A stretch of DNA of 64,000 nt from Scandinavium hiltneri (GCF_024764835.1 NZ_JALIGE010000076.1:496001-560000), one strand, 5' to 3'; shown: positions 52,124-60,304, counted from the stretch's first letter. The notes: a model not told the origin generated them from the letters alone. A program made the numbers and translations.

Positions 52124-53214
52124 TCCACCGTTACCTTCGGCTCAACAGACAGGCCCAGCGGTAACGGATGATTCGCATCCAGGCCTTTATCAATCACGAT
52201 TTTCACCGGTACGCGCTGAACTATCTTCACGAAGTTACCGGTGGCATTTTCTGCCGGGAAGGCGGAGAACTTCGCCCCACTGCCCTGCTGAATACTGTCG
52301 ACATGCCCTTCCAGTTCTATGTCCGGCCACGCATCGACCGACACGCTGACTTTATTCCCCGGCTTCATTCTTTCAAGCTGAGACTCTTTAAAGTTGGCGG
52401 TTATCCATACGTCCGTTGAAACCAGAGAAAACAGTGCGGTGCCCGCCTGCACCAGAGTGCCGTTTTGCACATTACGCTTGGTGACGAAGCCGTCAAACGG
52501 AGCTCGCACTTCGGTATAAGAAAGGTTCAGATCCGCCGTTTCCAGCTGGGCTTTGGCCTGATCGACCTGACGCTCACGCGCCTCAACGTTAGTTTCCTGC
52601 TGACGGATTTGCAGCTGCACCTGATCGGCCACTTCCAGCTGCGCCTTGGCGCTGGCTAATCCTGCCTGAGCACTGCGCAGTTGTGCATTCGCCGAATCGA
52701 TATTCTGTTGAGTGGTCGCCCGCGGATCGACGCCGCGCTGACGACGGTATGACGCTTCAGCGTTAGCTAAATCGGCCTGCGCTTTCAGTACCTGCGCGCG
52801 CGCTTCATCGCGCTGAGCGGGATACTGCACTTTTGACAACGCCAGCTGTGCCTGCGCCTGATGGAGTTGCGCCACCGCCAGCCCCAGCTGGGCTTTCGCC
52901 TGGGAACGCTGGGCGGTGTTATCGCGAGGATCAATAACCACCAGCAGATCGCCTTTCTTCACCCGCTGGTTATCGGACACTTTCAGCTCGGTCACGTAAC
53001 CTGCAGCTTTTGGCGCGATAGTCACCGCGTTGCCGTCGGTAAACGCATCGTCAGTGGTTTCCTCATTGCGGGTCAAAAACCACCACACCAGCGCAATGAT
53101 CAGCATCACCACGACCACAATCCCCAGAATGATTAACGGCTTCTTTCCGGGTTTCTTACAAGTGGGTGTCTCGTTATTTTGTTCTTTTTCAGAAGGGGTA
53201 TTCGTCTCTGCCAT
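52120..53214 (-). CDS. HlyD-type membrane fusion protein (EmrA-like)
   Basis: A 364-residue periplasmic adaptor with one N-terminal membrane helix (about residues 27-47, PLIILGIVVVVMLIIALVWWF), a split lipoyl domain (APKAAGYVTELKVSDNQRVKKGDLLVVIDP ... LSYTEVRAPFDGFVTKRNV), a long Ala/Gln-rich coiled-coil hairpin (about 110-215) and a beta barrel. MAETNTPSEK was chosen as the start by similarity to other adaptors; the ribosome-binding site is weak. First gene of the tripartite efflux operon. Confidence 0.9.
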   Translation of the reverse strand: MAETNTPSEKEQNNETPTCKKPGKKPLIILGIVVVVMLIIALVWWFLTRNEETTDDAFTDGNAVTIAPKAAGYVTELKVSDNQRVKKGDLLVVIDPRDNTAQRSQAKAQLGLAVAQLHQAQAQLALSKVQYPAQRDEARAQVLKAQADLANAEASYRRQRGVDPRATTQQNIDSANAQLRSAQAGLASAKAQLEVADQVQLQIRQQETNVEARERQVDQAKAQLETADLNLSYTEVRAPFDGFVTKRNVQNGTLVQAGTALFSLVSTDVWITANFKESQLERMKPGNKVSVSVDAWPDIELEGHVDSIQQGSGAKFSAFPAENATGNFVKIVQRVPVKIVIDKGLDANHPLPLGLSVEPKVTVE

Positions 53215-53286
53215 AGCGTCACAACGGTCCTGTGGGTTAACGGCGTAACACATTCGCCGTTCACTAAACTTAGGAGGTTGCTCTAC

Positions 53287-53321
53287 ATTTGCCAGGAATT
53301 TGCCAGGAAATCCTGACAAAT
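53287..53321. promoter_or_regulatory. Operator-like array upstream of the efflux operon
   Basis: ATTTGCCAGGA occurs twice in direct tandem (53287-53297 and 53298-53308), and the second copy forms a 24-bp palindrome with TCCTGACAAAT (53311-53321; one mismatch between arms). It is 73-107 bp upstream of the adaptor start, just past the ybiR stop. Suggests binding of a dimeric repressor whose gene is elsewhere. Confidence 0.55.
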
Positions 53322-53326
53322 CCGCA

Positions 53327-54439
53327 CTATCTGACAAGGCTCAACAGGACAAAACCGACCAGCGCAGCCCACAGCAGCATCGGGATGGAATAGAGGTGGA
53401 AATGCCACCAGATGCGCCGGCTATTGGCCATACGCAGCGCAATCAGGTTGGCGAGTGAGCCGGGTAACAGGCCAAATCCGCCGACGTTTACCGCCCAGGC
53501 CAGCAGCATGGATGGTGGCACATAGTTAATCAGCAAAATCGTGGACGGTACGTTACTTATCACCTGCGACAGGCCGATGGCCGTCAGCCAGAGCCCCACG
53601 TCAGATAAACCGCCGACGCCGGATAACGTATGATGCAGCGCCGGAAGCTGGGTCATCAAATGCACATCCACAAACATCGCCATGAACACCAGCAGCAGCG
53701 TCCAGTCGACACTGAACACCACGCGCCGCTCGAGGATCAAGAAACCGACGGCGAGCACCGCCAGGCCCCATAGCGCCTGATGCATCTCAAGACTCAGCAA
53801 AAAAATCAGGTAAAACGCGAGACAGCACCAGACCAGCTTTGGCTTCCAGTCCGGCGTGCGTTCCCCACTCTGAAAATGCAGCGCTTTGGCGGGAAAGCAA
53901 AACCAGCACAGCACCAGCAGCGTGAGCATCATCGCCAGCGCCAACGGAGTCATTTGCCAGCTGAATGCCAGGAATGACACTCCGGAGCGACCCCACAGCA
54001 GGATATTTTGCGGATTGCCAATCGGCGTGAGCAACGAGCCTGCGTTTACCGCCAGTGCCTCAAAGATAATCAGTCGATTGACCGGAATAGCGCTCCATTT
54101 TTTCAAGGTCAGGGTCAGCGGCACCACGATAAACAGCGCCACATCGTTGGTCAGAAACGTAGACAGAACCGCCGCAGCCAGCACCATAAACATCGCCAGC
54201 TGGCGTTCGGTCACGAAACGTCGCGCCATTTTACGGCCCAGCACGTCGAAATAACCGCTCTGCTCGACGCCTTTCGTCAGCAGCATCAGACCACTCAGGG
54301 TAACGATGGTGTGCCAGTCAATGGCAGCGGGCCAGGAAGCAGGATGAAACGGGACAAATAAAGAAAGGAGGAAACCGGTGAGGATCAGCAGATGTAAAAA
54401 GCGGTCACGTAATAGCGACCGCAGAAAAGGGAGGTTCAT
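53327..54439 (-). CDS. ybiR: Putative anion transporter YbiR
   Basis: A 370-residue polytopic protein of the ArsB/NhaD/CitM ion-transporter superfamily, with about ten helices. AIDWHTIVTLSGLMLLTKGVEQSGYFD, FLTNDVALFIVVPLTLTL and SNVPSTILLINYVPPS are family segments matching E. coli YbiR. The transported anion is not known. It overlaps mntR by 4 bp (ATGA), as in E. coli, so it may be co-expressed with the manganese regulator. Confidence 0.92.
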   Translation of the reverse strand: MNLPFLRSLLRDRFLHLLILTGFLLSLFVPFHPASWPAAIDWHTIVTLSGLMLLTKGVEQSGYFDVLGRKMARRFVTERQLAMFMVLAAAVLSTFLTNDVALFIVVPLTLTLKKWSAIPVNRLIIFEALAVNAGSLLTPIGNPQNILLWGRSGVSFLAFSWQMTPLALAMMLTLLVLCWFCFPAKALHFQSGERTPDWKPKLVWCCLAFYLIFLLSLEMHQALWGLAVLAVGFLILERRVVFSVDWTLLLVFMAMFVDVHLMTQLPALHHTLSGVGGLSDVGLWLTAIGLSQVISNVPSTILLINYVPPSMLLAWAVNVGGFGLLPGSLANLIALRMANSRRIWWHFHLYSIPMLLWAALVGFVLLSLVR

Positions 54440-54909
54440 TCAGCGAGCAGTCCTGCCTGTAGGGTAAACTGACGGAAGCGTTCCAGCGTCTCTTCGCTGA
54501 CGTGGTGTTCCATTCCCTCTGCATCGCGGCGGGCAGTGTCCTGGCTTACGCCGATCGCCAATAAAAAGGTTTCCACGATCTGATGACGTTCGCGAGTTTC
54601 CTGCGCCAGCTTCTCGCCTTCCGGGGTCAGAAACACGCCGCGCCAGGGGATCTGCTGGATAAGCCCAACGCCTGCCAGACGTTTCAGCATTTTCGCCACC
54701 GTCGGCTGGGACACGCCTAAACGCGCCGCCATATCCACCTGCCGCGCTTCGCCCACTTCACGGATAAGGTCGGAAATCAGCTCAACGTAATCATCAATCA
54801 GCTCACGGCGATGCGCTTCTCGCACCTGACGAAAGCCTTCAACATGTTCTTCAACATTGACCAATTGCGTCACTTTTTTTATTCCTGGAGTGTCCGGGCG
54901 ACGGCTCAT
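54436..54909 (-). CDS. mntR: Manganese-responsive regulator MntR
   Basis: A 157-residue DtxR-family repressor/activator. The helix-turn-helix covers ARQVDMAARLGVSQPTVAKMLKRL (about residues 55-78), and the Mn(II) ligands lie in REAHRRELIDDYVELI and MEHHVSEETLERF. It represses mntH and mntS and activates mntP when Mn is plentiful. It is divergent from mntS across 186 bp containing an MntR box. Confidence 0.95.
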   Translation of the reverse strand: MSRRPDTPGIKKVTQLVNVEEHVEGFRQVREAHRRELIDDYVELISDLIREVGEARQVDMAARLGVSQPTVAKMLKRLAGVGLIQQIPWRGVFLTPEGEKLAQETRERHQIVETFLLAIGVSQDTARRDAEGMEHHVSEETLERFRQFTLQAGLLAE

Positions 54910-55018
54910 TATGCTTCCTCTTCTCGCTGTGACGCGTCAGTGCATCAGACAAAGGAGCACCATTGTATAGGATCGTGACCAGAGCACAAAAATTTAACGT
55001 TTTAGCCATAGCTATGTA

Positions 55019-55036
55019 ATATAGCCTGTGCTATAT
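55019..55036. promoter_or_regulatory. MntR box upstream of mntS
   Basis: ATATAGC (55019-55025), CTGT, GCTATAT (55030-55036): perfect 7-bp arms around a 4-bp centre, matching the E. coli MntR pattern (CATAGC-N4-GCTATG). It is 60 bp before mntS. A further half-like AGCCATAGCTATG lies immediately to its left (about 55003-55016). Confidence 0.8.
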
Positions 55037-55095
55037 CTGTATGTAATACGAACATCCTTCATGGAGTGAAGGTCTGAAACGTTCAGGAGGTTGTT

Positions 55096-55221
55096 ATGAA
55101 CGAACTCAAGAGGTGCTTAAACGTGTTTACCCATTCTCCCTTTAAAGTGCGCCTGATGCTGATCAACATGTTGTGTGACCTGTTCAGCAACAAACCGCAG
55201 CAGGACAAGCCTTCTCATTAA
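55096..55221 (+). CDS. mntS: Manganase chaperone-like small protein MntS
   Basis: A 41-residue protein (MNELKRCLNVFTHSPFKVRL, then MLINMLCDLFSNKPQQDKPSH) close to the 42-residue E. coli MntS (first annotated as the sRNA RybA). MntS raises intracellular Mn(II) when Mn is scarce, reported to act by inhibiting the exporter MntP. AGGAGG stands upstream of the ATG. It is repressed by MntR through the adjacent box and has its own terminator. Too short to be found by length-based ORF calling. Confidence 0.93.
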   Translation: MNELKRCLNVFTHSPFKVRLMLINMLCDLFSNKPQQDKPSH

Positions 55222-55222
55222 T

Positions 55223-55250
55223 GCGGCGTCGCGGTACGCCGCTTCATTTT
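55223..55250 (+). terminator. Intrinsic terminator of mntS
   Basis: GCGGCGT (55223-55229) and ACGCCGC (55236-55242), then TTCATTTTTG, directly after the mntS stop. Confidence 0.8.
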
Positions 55251-55341
55251 TGTGTCATAAACGCCAGTCATACTGCCCCGTTGACAGCAAAAACCCCTTC
55301 TTTTTTCCGGATTTGTAATCGCCTTCGCAAAACAATTCATT

Positions 55342-55366
55342 ATGAGTAGTTGACGTAACTATTCAT
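55342..55366. promoter_or_regulatory. Inverted repeat upstream of ybiP
   Basis: ATGAGTAGTT (55342-55351), GACGT, AACTATTCAT (55357-55366): 9 of 10 bases pair between arms. It lies 126 bp upstream of ybiP and could be an operator or a leader hairpin. The factor is unknown. Confidence 0.4.
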
Positions 55367-55491
55367 CAACTTTATCTTCTCGCATCCCTGCAGCTTTTGC
55401 GCTTCGTCGAACTCCTTTCTACACGCACTGCCAGGCAGGCTTTACCCTTTGACGCCAGGGGACGCACATGGCGGCTTTTTGATTGTGACCT

Positions 55492-57075
55492 ATGAATGTA
55501 ACGCTGAAAGAAACGCTTGGCGCGCGTGGTATGGCGCTTAACCCATGGACCGGATTTTACTTTTTACAATCGCTGCTGATGAATCTGGCGCTGGGATATT
55601 CTTTCAGCCTCCTGTATACCGTCGCATTTACCTGCGTCCTGCATGTGCTATGGCGTGCGGCGCCGCGCACGCAGAAAGTCCTGCTCGGCATTTATTCCCT
55701 GGTGGCGGCTTTTTATTATCCGTTTGGTCAGGCTTATGGCGCGCCAAACTTTAATACCCTGCTGGCGCTGCATTCGACCAATGCCGAAGAATCCACGGAA
55801 ATCCTGACTATCTTCCCGTGGTACAGCTATTTCATGTCTGTCTTTATCTTCGCGATGGGCGTGATTGCGGTGCGCCGCAAACAGCAAGCCAAACGCGCGT
55901 GGAGCAAAATCGACATCCTGTGTCTGCTGTTTTGCGTCGGCGTCGCGTTTGTGCGTCCGGTTCAGGAAATTGCGTGGGATGGCGTGTTCCGTATCAGCAA
56001 AATCGGCTATCCGGCGGTGCGCTTCGTGCACGACGTGGCGATCAGCAACCAACAGGTGCTGGATGAACAGGCGCGTCTGGCGCAGTTTTCCAACCTGAAA
56101 GATACCTGGAATGTGGTGGCGGTGAAGCCTAAATATCACACCTACGTGGTGGTGATTGGCGAGAGCGCGCGCCGTGATGCGTTGGGCGCGTTTGGCGGCC
56201 ACTGGGATAACACCCCGTTTGAACGCGACGTGAACGGCACGCTGTTTACCGACTATATTTCCGCCAGCGGCTCAACGCAGAAATCACTCGGTCTGACGCT
56301 CAACCGCGTGGTTGACGGCAAACCGCTGTATCAGGATAACTTCGTGACCCTGGCGAACCGCGCCGGTTTCCAGACGTGGTGGTTCTCGAATCAGGGCCAG
56401 ATTGGCGAGTACGACACCGCCATTGCCAGTATCGCGAAACGCGCGGACGAAGCGCATTTCCTGAAAAACGGTGATTTTGAAGCGGATAAAAATACCAAAG
56501 ACGAAGATCTGCTGAAGATGACGGCGCAGGTGTTGTCCACTGAACGCACTCAACCTCAGCTGATCGTTCTGCACCTGATGGGATCTCACCCACAGGCCTG
56601 CGATCGTACCCAGGGTAAATACACTGATTTCGTGAAGTCGGAAGAAACCTCATGCTACCTCTACAGCATGACGCAAACCGACCAGCTGCTGAGCAAACTC
56701 TACGATCAGCTGCGTGGTTCCGGCGACAGTTTCTCGCTGGTGTATTTCTCTGACCACGGCTTAGCCATAAAAGAACGCGGCAAATCGGTGCAGTATCTGG
56801 CGCATGATGACAAGTTTCAGCAGAACTTCCAGGTGCCGTTCCTGGTACTGTCAAGTGATGACAAAACCCATCGCGTGATTAAAGCGCGTCGTTCGGCGAA
56901 CGACTTCCTGAGCTTCTTCTCGCAGTGGACCGGCATTCAGGCGCAAGAAATTGCTACGCCGTACCGTTTTGTGTCGAACCAGAAGGCTGGCCCGGTCTAC
57001 ATCACCAACTTCCGGTTGCAGAAAGTGGATTACAATCACCTCGGAACGGATGTCTTCGATACCGCCGCTCACTGA
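55492..57075 (+). CDS. ybiP: Phosphoethanolamine transferase-like protein YbiP
   Basis: A 527-residue inner-membrane protein of the EptA/EptC (YhjW/YjdB) superfamily: about five N-terminal helices (to residue 165) then a periplasmic alkaline-phosphatase-like domain. The metal/nucleophile elements are VVIGESARRDALGAFGG, T262 in ASGSTQKSLG, LHLMGSHPQACDR and VYFSDHGLAIKERG. Identical length and strong similarity to E. coli YbiP. The acceptor is unproven. The start MNVTLKETL follows E. coli; the ribosome-binding site is weak. Confidence 0.92.
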   Translation: MNVTLKETLGARGMALNPWTGFYFLQSLLMNLALGYSFSLLYTVAFTCVLHVLWRAAPRTQKVLLGIYSLVAAFYYPFGQAYGAPNFNTLLALHSTNAEESTEILTIFPWYSYFMSVFIFAMGVIAVRRKQQAKRAWSKIDILCLLFCVGVAFVRPVQEIAWDGVFRISKIGYPAVRFVHDVAISNQQVLDEQARLAQFSNLKDTWNVVAVKPKYHTYVVVIGESARRDALGAFGGHWDNTPFERDVNGTLFTDYISASGSTQKSLGLTLNRVVDGKPLYQDNFVTLANRAGFQTWWFSNQGQIGEYDTAIASIAKRADEAHFLKNGDFEADKNTKDEDLLKMTAQVLSTERTQPQLIVLHLMGSHPQACDRTQGKYTDFVKSEETSCYLYSMTQTDQLLSKLYDQLRGSGDSFSLVYFSDHGLAIKERGKSVQYLAHDDKFQQNFQVPFLVLSSDDKTHRVIKARRSANDFLSFFSQWTGIQAQEIATPYRFVSNQKAGPVYITNFRLQKVDYNHLGTDVFDTAAH

Positions 57076-57132
57076 TTCTTCTCTCAGGAATTGAAGACAA
57101 AAAATCCGCCGTTGGCGCAATGCCGATCAGTT

Positions 57133-57187
57133 AAGGATCGGTTGACCGATCCTTGAACTACGGCTTCCACTACAGGGAGCCGTTTTT
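57133..57187 (+). terminator. Two hairpins near the IS left end
   Basis: AAGGATCGGT/ACCGATCCTT (57133-57154) is a perfect 10-bp palindrome within the IS left end. It is followed by CGGCTTCC...GGGAGCCG (57161-57182) and TTTTTT, a good intrinsic terminator. The second could stop ybiP read-through or transcription into the element. From 57076 to 57382 nothing else is recognised. Confidence 0.6.
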
Positions 57188-57382
57188 TATGCCACTTCTC
57201 AACGACCTGCTCGACTTCTGCGACCATCAGCTCATGCCACCGCCGTCTGCCTGGCGATATGGTTATATACGGCGGGTATGAGTGCAATTAGGATGCTAAG
57301 CAATTATACGAATAGCGATAGCTCTATTACGTTACGCCAACTTGCGAAACGACCATTTTGAATGGCAAACAAACTGACATGA

Positions 57383-58033
57383 TTAGCTGACTGTTGTATT
57401 TAGTCCTGGCAGAAGGCCATTTTGTGAGTTCTCACATTGCATATCTTGTTTCATAAAATCCAATGAAATAAGTAACAAGCCAAGGATAAATGGTGTTTCA
57501 AATAACTCTTCAATGAGATCCTGGTAATTTAAGTCATGTAGGAAAATAGGAGATAAGAGACGATGATGCTCTACTGTATCTGCCAGTAAAAACGTGGTGA
57601 CTACTAGCATGCAGGTCCACAAGGGAATACTCCACGTTTTAAACCGAACAGCAATTGCTTTACGTAATTGCGATGAAAGCAAGTATGAAAGGACAAGACT
57701 GGCAATGAGGATCACTGAAATGCTTCGAAACACTGCTTTTGGTAATTCAGGGAAATAATCTCGCCCCCAACTGGTACTTCTCCCCAATAGCACAACCCAC
57801 CACAAAACAGACCACAACCAGAACTTCCTCGATCCCTCAGTGAGTTGAAATGGTTTCATATAACTGAAGGTGAGCACGGCACCCAGTAAGAGTAATATGG
57901 CCTGTGAGTTCTCGATCATTGTAACAGTATGCCCATGCAATAAAGGCAGACCTATATCTGCAGAAAAAGGAATCAGGCAACTTATAAAAGCCAATAAGAT
58001 CGTAGCAGGGGTAGGTTTGATATTAATATTCAT
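57383..58033 (-). CDS. AT-rich polytopic membrane protein, unknown (216 aa)
   Basis: A 216-residue protein with about six hydrophobic helices (roughly residues 10-30, 44-60, 71-88, 102-120, 133-151 and 181-198) and a polar C-terminal tail (MQCENSQNGLLPGLNTTVS). Charged segments RKFWLWSVLWW and WGRDYFPELPKAVFRS lie between helices 3 and 4. No family is recognised. Base composition is visibly more AT-rich than neighbouring genes. It sits inside the IS4-like relic between ybiP and ompX, an acquired position. The ribosome-binding site is weak. Confidence 0.7.
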   Translation of the reverse strand: MNINIKPTPATILLAFISCLIPFSADIGLPLLHGHTVTMIENSQAILLLLGAVLTFSYMKPFQLTEGSRKFWLWSVLWWVVLLGRSTSWGRDYFPELPKAVFRSISVILIASLVLSYLLSSQLRKAIAVRFKTWSIPLWTCMLVVTTFLLADTVEHHRLLSPIFLHDLNYQDLIEELFETPFILGLLLISLDFMKQDMQCENSQNGLLPGLNTTVS

Positions 58034-58146
58034 AATAGGCGCAGCCTGTTGGAAAGTATTTTTCGAGTATGAATCAAACCTTAAGAAAACATTAAACCCT
58101 ATGTGCCATTATCGAAATGGTAACCCTGTAATTTGTTTATTATTAA

Positions 58147-58173
58147 ATTAACATTAACATTAACATTAACATT
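58147..58173. repeat. Tandem hexanucleotide repeat (ATTAAC x4.5)
   Basis: Four perfect ATTAAC units followed by ATT. It lies about 114 bp upstream of the minus-strand membrane-protein gene, in its likely promoter region, and inside the IS relic. Confidence 0.9.
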
Positions 58174-58255
58174 CGCAAACTACTCTAATAATAAAACGCT
58201 GGTAATTGCTGAAATCATATGAAAATCAAAGAAACATAAAAAAGCGCCATCGGAA

Positions 58256-58470
58256 ATGAGCTTTAAGTTCGCGTTTCAGTTCATCGCGACAGAAATGATA
58301 GTGCCGGGAAATACAGTGTCAGCGGGGACCATCCCGAAACGTCTGGAGCACCTGCGGGGGAATCTGGAGGGGCTGTTATAACAAAACGCCCCCGACCATC
58401 AAGGCCGAGGGCGGTTAATATGTCAAAAACCCGCTATCCGGTAAACTGACATGCCAGTCCGCTTAAGTGA
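58256..58470 (+). pseudogene. IS4-family transposase C-terminal relic
   Basis: From 58256 a frame reads MSFKFAFQFIATEMIVPGNT and TIPKRLEHLRGNLEGLL, then stops at 58381. In the next frame from 58384 the sequence continues KRPRPSRPRAVNMSKTRYPV, with an internal TGA, to HASPLK and a stop at 58470. This is the usual end of an IS4-family DDE transposase (…SKTRYPVNRHA.PLK), broken by one frameshift and one nonsense mutation. The catalytic domain is missing. The last codon is nine bases from the right inverted end. Confidence 0.8.
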
Positions 58471-58513
58471 ATGGCATTACGCCGTTGGCGAATTTTTATT
58501 ATCACCGAAGTGA

Positions 58514-59026
58514 TTAGAAGCGGTAACCCACACCTGCGATCCAGGTGCCAACGTCCACGCTACGAATACGAGACTGCTCGTAAGAGAAGTCCAGTGCAAC
58601 GTTTTCGATTGGGTTGAACTGCATGCCTGCGCCGTAGGAGAAACCGTAGTCGCTCATGTCGGATTTGCTAGCCGGGAAGTCGTTAGCCTGGAATTTACCG
58701 TAGCCAACACCTACTACACCGTAGATGCTTGCCCAATCATTGATACGGTAAGCCGGGCCAGCAGTGATGCCGTAGTACTGTGATTTGTTGTAAGCGCCGC
58801 TGTCGTTACCATTTTTTTCGGTGTAGGTGAAAGAACCGATCACGCCGAGTGGGTTATTGTCCTGCTCGTAACGGTATTTCAGGTTGAAACCACCTGCCTT
58901 GTTCGCTTCGCCCTGCATATCGCTCTGAGCGTAGCCACCAGTAACGGTAGAAGTTGCAGCTACTGCGGTACCTGCGGTTGCAGCCAGTACAAAGGCCACT
59001 GCTGAAAGACGTGCAATTTTATTCAT
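58514..59026 (-). CDS. ompX: Outer-membrane protein OmpX
   Basis: A 170-residue eight-stranded beta-barrel of the Ail/Lom family. Signal peptide to about residue 23 (LAATAGTAVAA), then ATSTVTGGYAQSD, alternating strand patterns such as GFNLKYRYEQDNNPLGVIGSFTY, and a terminal GTWIAGVGYRF whose Phe is recognised by the BAM machinery. ATG 59026 (MNKIARLS) has GAGGTGG before it; a GTG two codons upstream is rejected. In E. coli it is repressed by sRNAs such as CyaR and MicA. The IS relic interrupts the sequence just past its stop. Confidence 0.96.
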   Translation of the reverse strand: MNKIARLSAVAFVLAATAGTAVAATSTVTGGYAQSDMQGEANKAGGFNLKYRYEQDNNPLGVIGSFTYTEKNGNDSGAYNKSQYYGITAGPAYRINDWASIYGVVGVGYGKFQANDFPASKSDMSDYGFSYGAGMQFNPIENVALDFSYEQSRIRSVDVGTWIAGVGYRF

Positions 59027-59381
59027 AACCACCTCAAATGTGCTTCAAGTAAGTCCGTAAGTTTTAAATATATCAAAATTTAATTAAAAACTCTTTGCGA
59101 TTGTTGTTGTCTAAGGGTCTCAATCATGTAACCAAACGTTTCCACCACTGACAATCCCTATTGAAAATCATCAACTTCCTCGCTGATTTTGCCATTATTG
59201 CGCGCATTTACTGGCTCATTCATCCAGATTAATCCTAAACTGGCGGAGTTTTCATCCTTTGACTGAACTTTATTGTACGGTGCTTTTCTTCGCTTTTTTT
59301 CAACAATGCATAAACCAGAAAGGGGTAATTCATTTACACTGCCTCTTTTACTTCCTTTGACAAAAATTGACAGGAGAAAGG
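59027..59381. other. ompX / rhtA divergent intergenic region
   Basis: 355 bp, AT-rich, holding the ompX leader (about 59027-59110) and the promoters of both genes. An ORF on the minus strand (59158-59502) overlaps rhtA and lacks any family feature; I treat it as chance. No hairpin or repeat stands out. Confidence 0.5.
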
Positions 59382-60272
59382 ATGCCAGGCTTATCGCGTA
59401 AGCTCCCGGTATGGTTGCCGATACTCGTAATACTGATTGCCATGTGTTCAATTCAGAGCGGCGCGGCGCTGGCGAAATCGCTTTTTCCCCTGGTGGGCGC
59501 ACCCGGCGTAACCGCCCTGCGTCTGGCTCTCGGCACCCTGATTCTGGTATGCATCTTTAAACCCTGGCGTTTGCGGTTCACCCGAGAGCAGCGGTTGCCA
59601 TTGCTGTTTTACGGTTTGTCGCTCGGGGCAATGAACTACCTCTTCTATCTTTCCATCCAGCGCATTCCGCTCGGCGTGGCGGTAGCGCTCGAATTTACAG
59701 GCCCGTTAGCAGTGGCGTTGTTTGGTTCCCGTCGCGCGGTGGATTTTGTCTGGGTCGCGCTGGCGGTGCTGGGCCTGTGGTTCCTTCTGCCGCTCGGTCA
59801 GAGCATCGCCCACGTCGATTTAACCGGCGCAGCGCTGGCACTGGGTGCCGGGGCCTGTTGGGCGGTCTACATCATTACCGGCCAGCGGGCGGGAGAAGAG
59901 CACGGCCCTGCCACGGTGGCGATGGGCTCACTGATTGCCGCGGTGGTATTTGTGCCAATTGGCGCTTTTCAGGCGGGAGACGTGTTGTGGCAGTGGTCAA
60001 TTTTGCCACTCGGTTTGGGCATTGCCATTTTGTCCACGGCGCTGCCCTACTCGCTGGAAATGATCGCCCTCACCCGCTTGCCGACCCGCACCTTTGGCAC
60101 GCTGATGAGCATGGAACCCGCACTGGCGGCAGTCTCAGGGATGCTGTTCCTCAATGAAACGCTGACCGGCACGCAGACCCTCGCCCTGTTGGCTATCATG
60201 GCCGCTTCGATGGGCTCGACGCTCACCCTGCGCCGCGAGAGTAAAATAGAAAAAGTCGATATTAGTGAGTAA
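59382..60272 (+). CDS. rhtA: Threonine/homoserine exporter RhtA
   Basis: A 296-residue inner-membrane transporter of the DMT superfamily (ten helices, two EamA repeats), exporting threonine, homoserine and related amino acids. The N-half ends YLSIQRIPLGVAVALEFTGPLAVAL, the C-half ALPYSLEMIALTRLPTRTFGTLMSMEPALAAVSGMLFLNE. ATG 59382 has AGGAGAAAGG upstream and gives the E. coli-like start MPGLSRKLPVW. A terminator follows. Confidence 0.95.
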   Translation: MPGLSRKLPVWLPILVILIAMCSIQSGAALAKSLFPLVGAPGVTALRLALGTLILVCIFKPWRLRFTREQRLPLLFYGLSLGAMNYLFYLSIQRIPLGVAVALEFTGPLAVALFGSRRAVDFVWVALAVLGLWFLLPLGQSIAHVDLTGAALALGAGACWAVYIITGQRAGEEHGPATVAMGSLIAAVVFVPIGAFQAGDVLWQWSILPLGLGIAILSTALPYSLEMIALTRLPTRTFGTLMSMEPALAAVSGMLFLNETLTGTQTLALLAIMAASMGSTLTLRRESKIEKVDISE

Positions 60273-60278
60273 CATTGT

Positions 60279-60304
60279 GCCGCAGGGTTATATCCCCCTG
60301 CGGC
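60279..60304 (+). terminator. Intrinsic terminator of rhtA
   Basis: GCCGCAGGG (60279-60287) and CCCTGCGGC (60296-60304), followed by CTTTATAATTTATTT. Confidence 0.8.

Larger units (their letters stand above)
57118..58479. mobile_element. Degenerate IS4-family element with 11-bp target duplication
   Basis: The left end CAATGCCGATCAGTTAAG (57118 on) and the reverse complement of the right end, TAATGCCATTCACTTAAG (ending 58479), match at 14 of 18 positions and resemble IS4 termini as recalled. The 11-bp CGCCGTTGGCG occurs directly outside both ends (57107-57117 and 58480-58490), as expected of an IS4-type target duplication. Inside are a transposase C-terminal relic (58256-58470), a membrane-protein gene (57383-58033) and AT-rich filler. 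The span is 1362 bp, close to a full IS4-type length, but most of the transposase is gone. Confidence 0.75.

Noticed and set aside
59158..59502. Minus-strand ORF (114 codons) between ompX and rhtA
   Set aside because: Overlaps the rhtA 5' coding region, no hydrophobic or domain pattern and no convincing start site.
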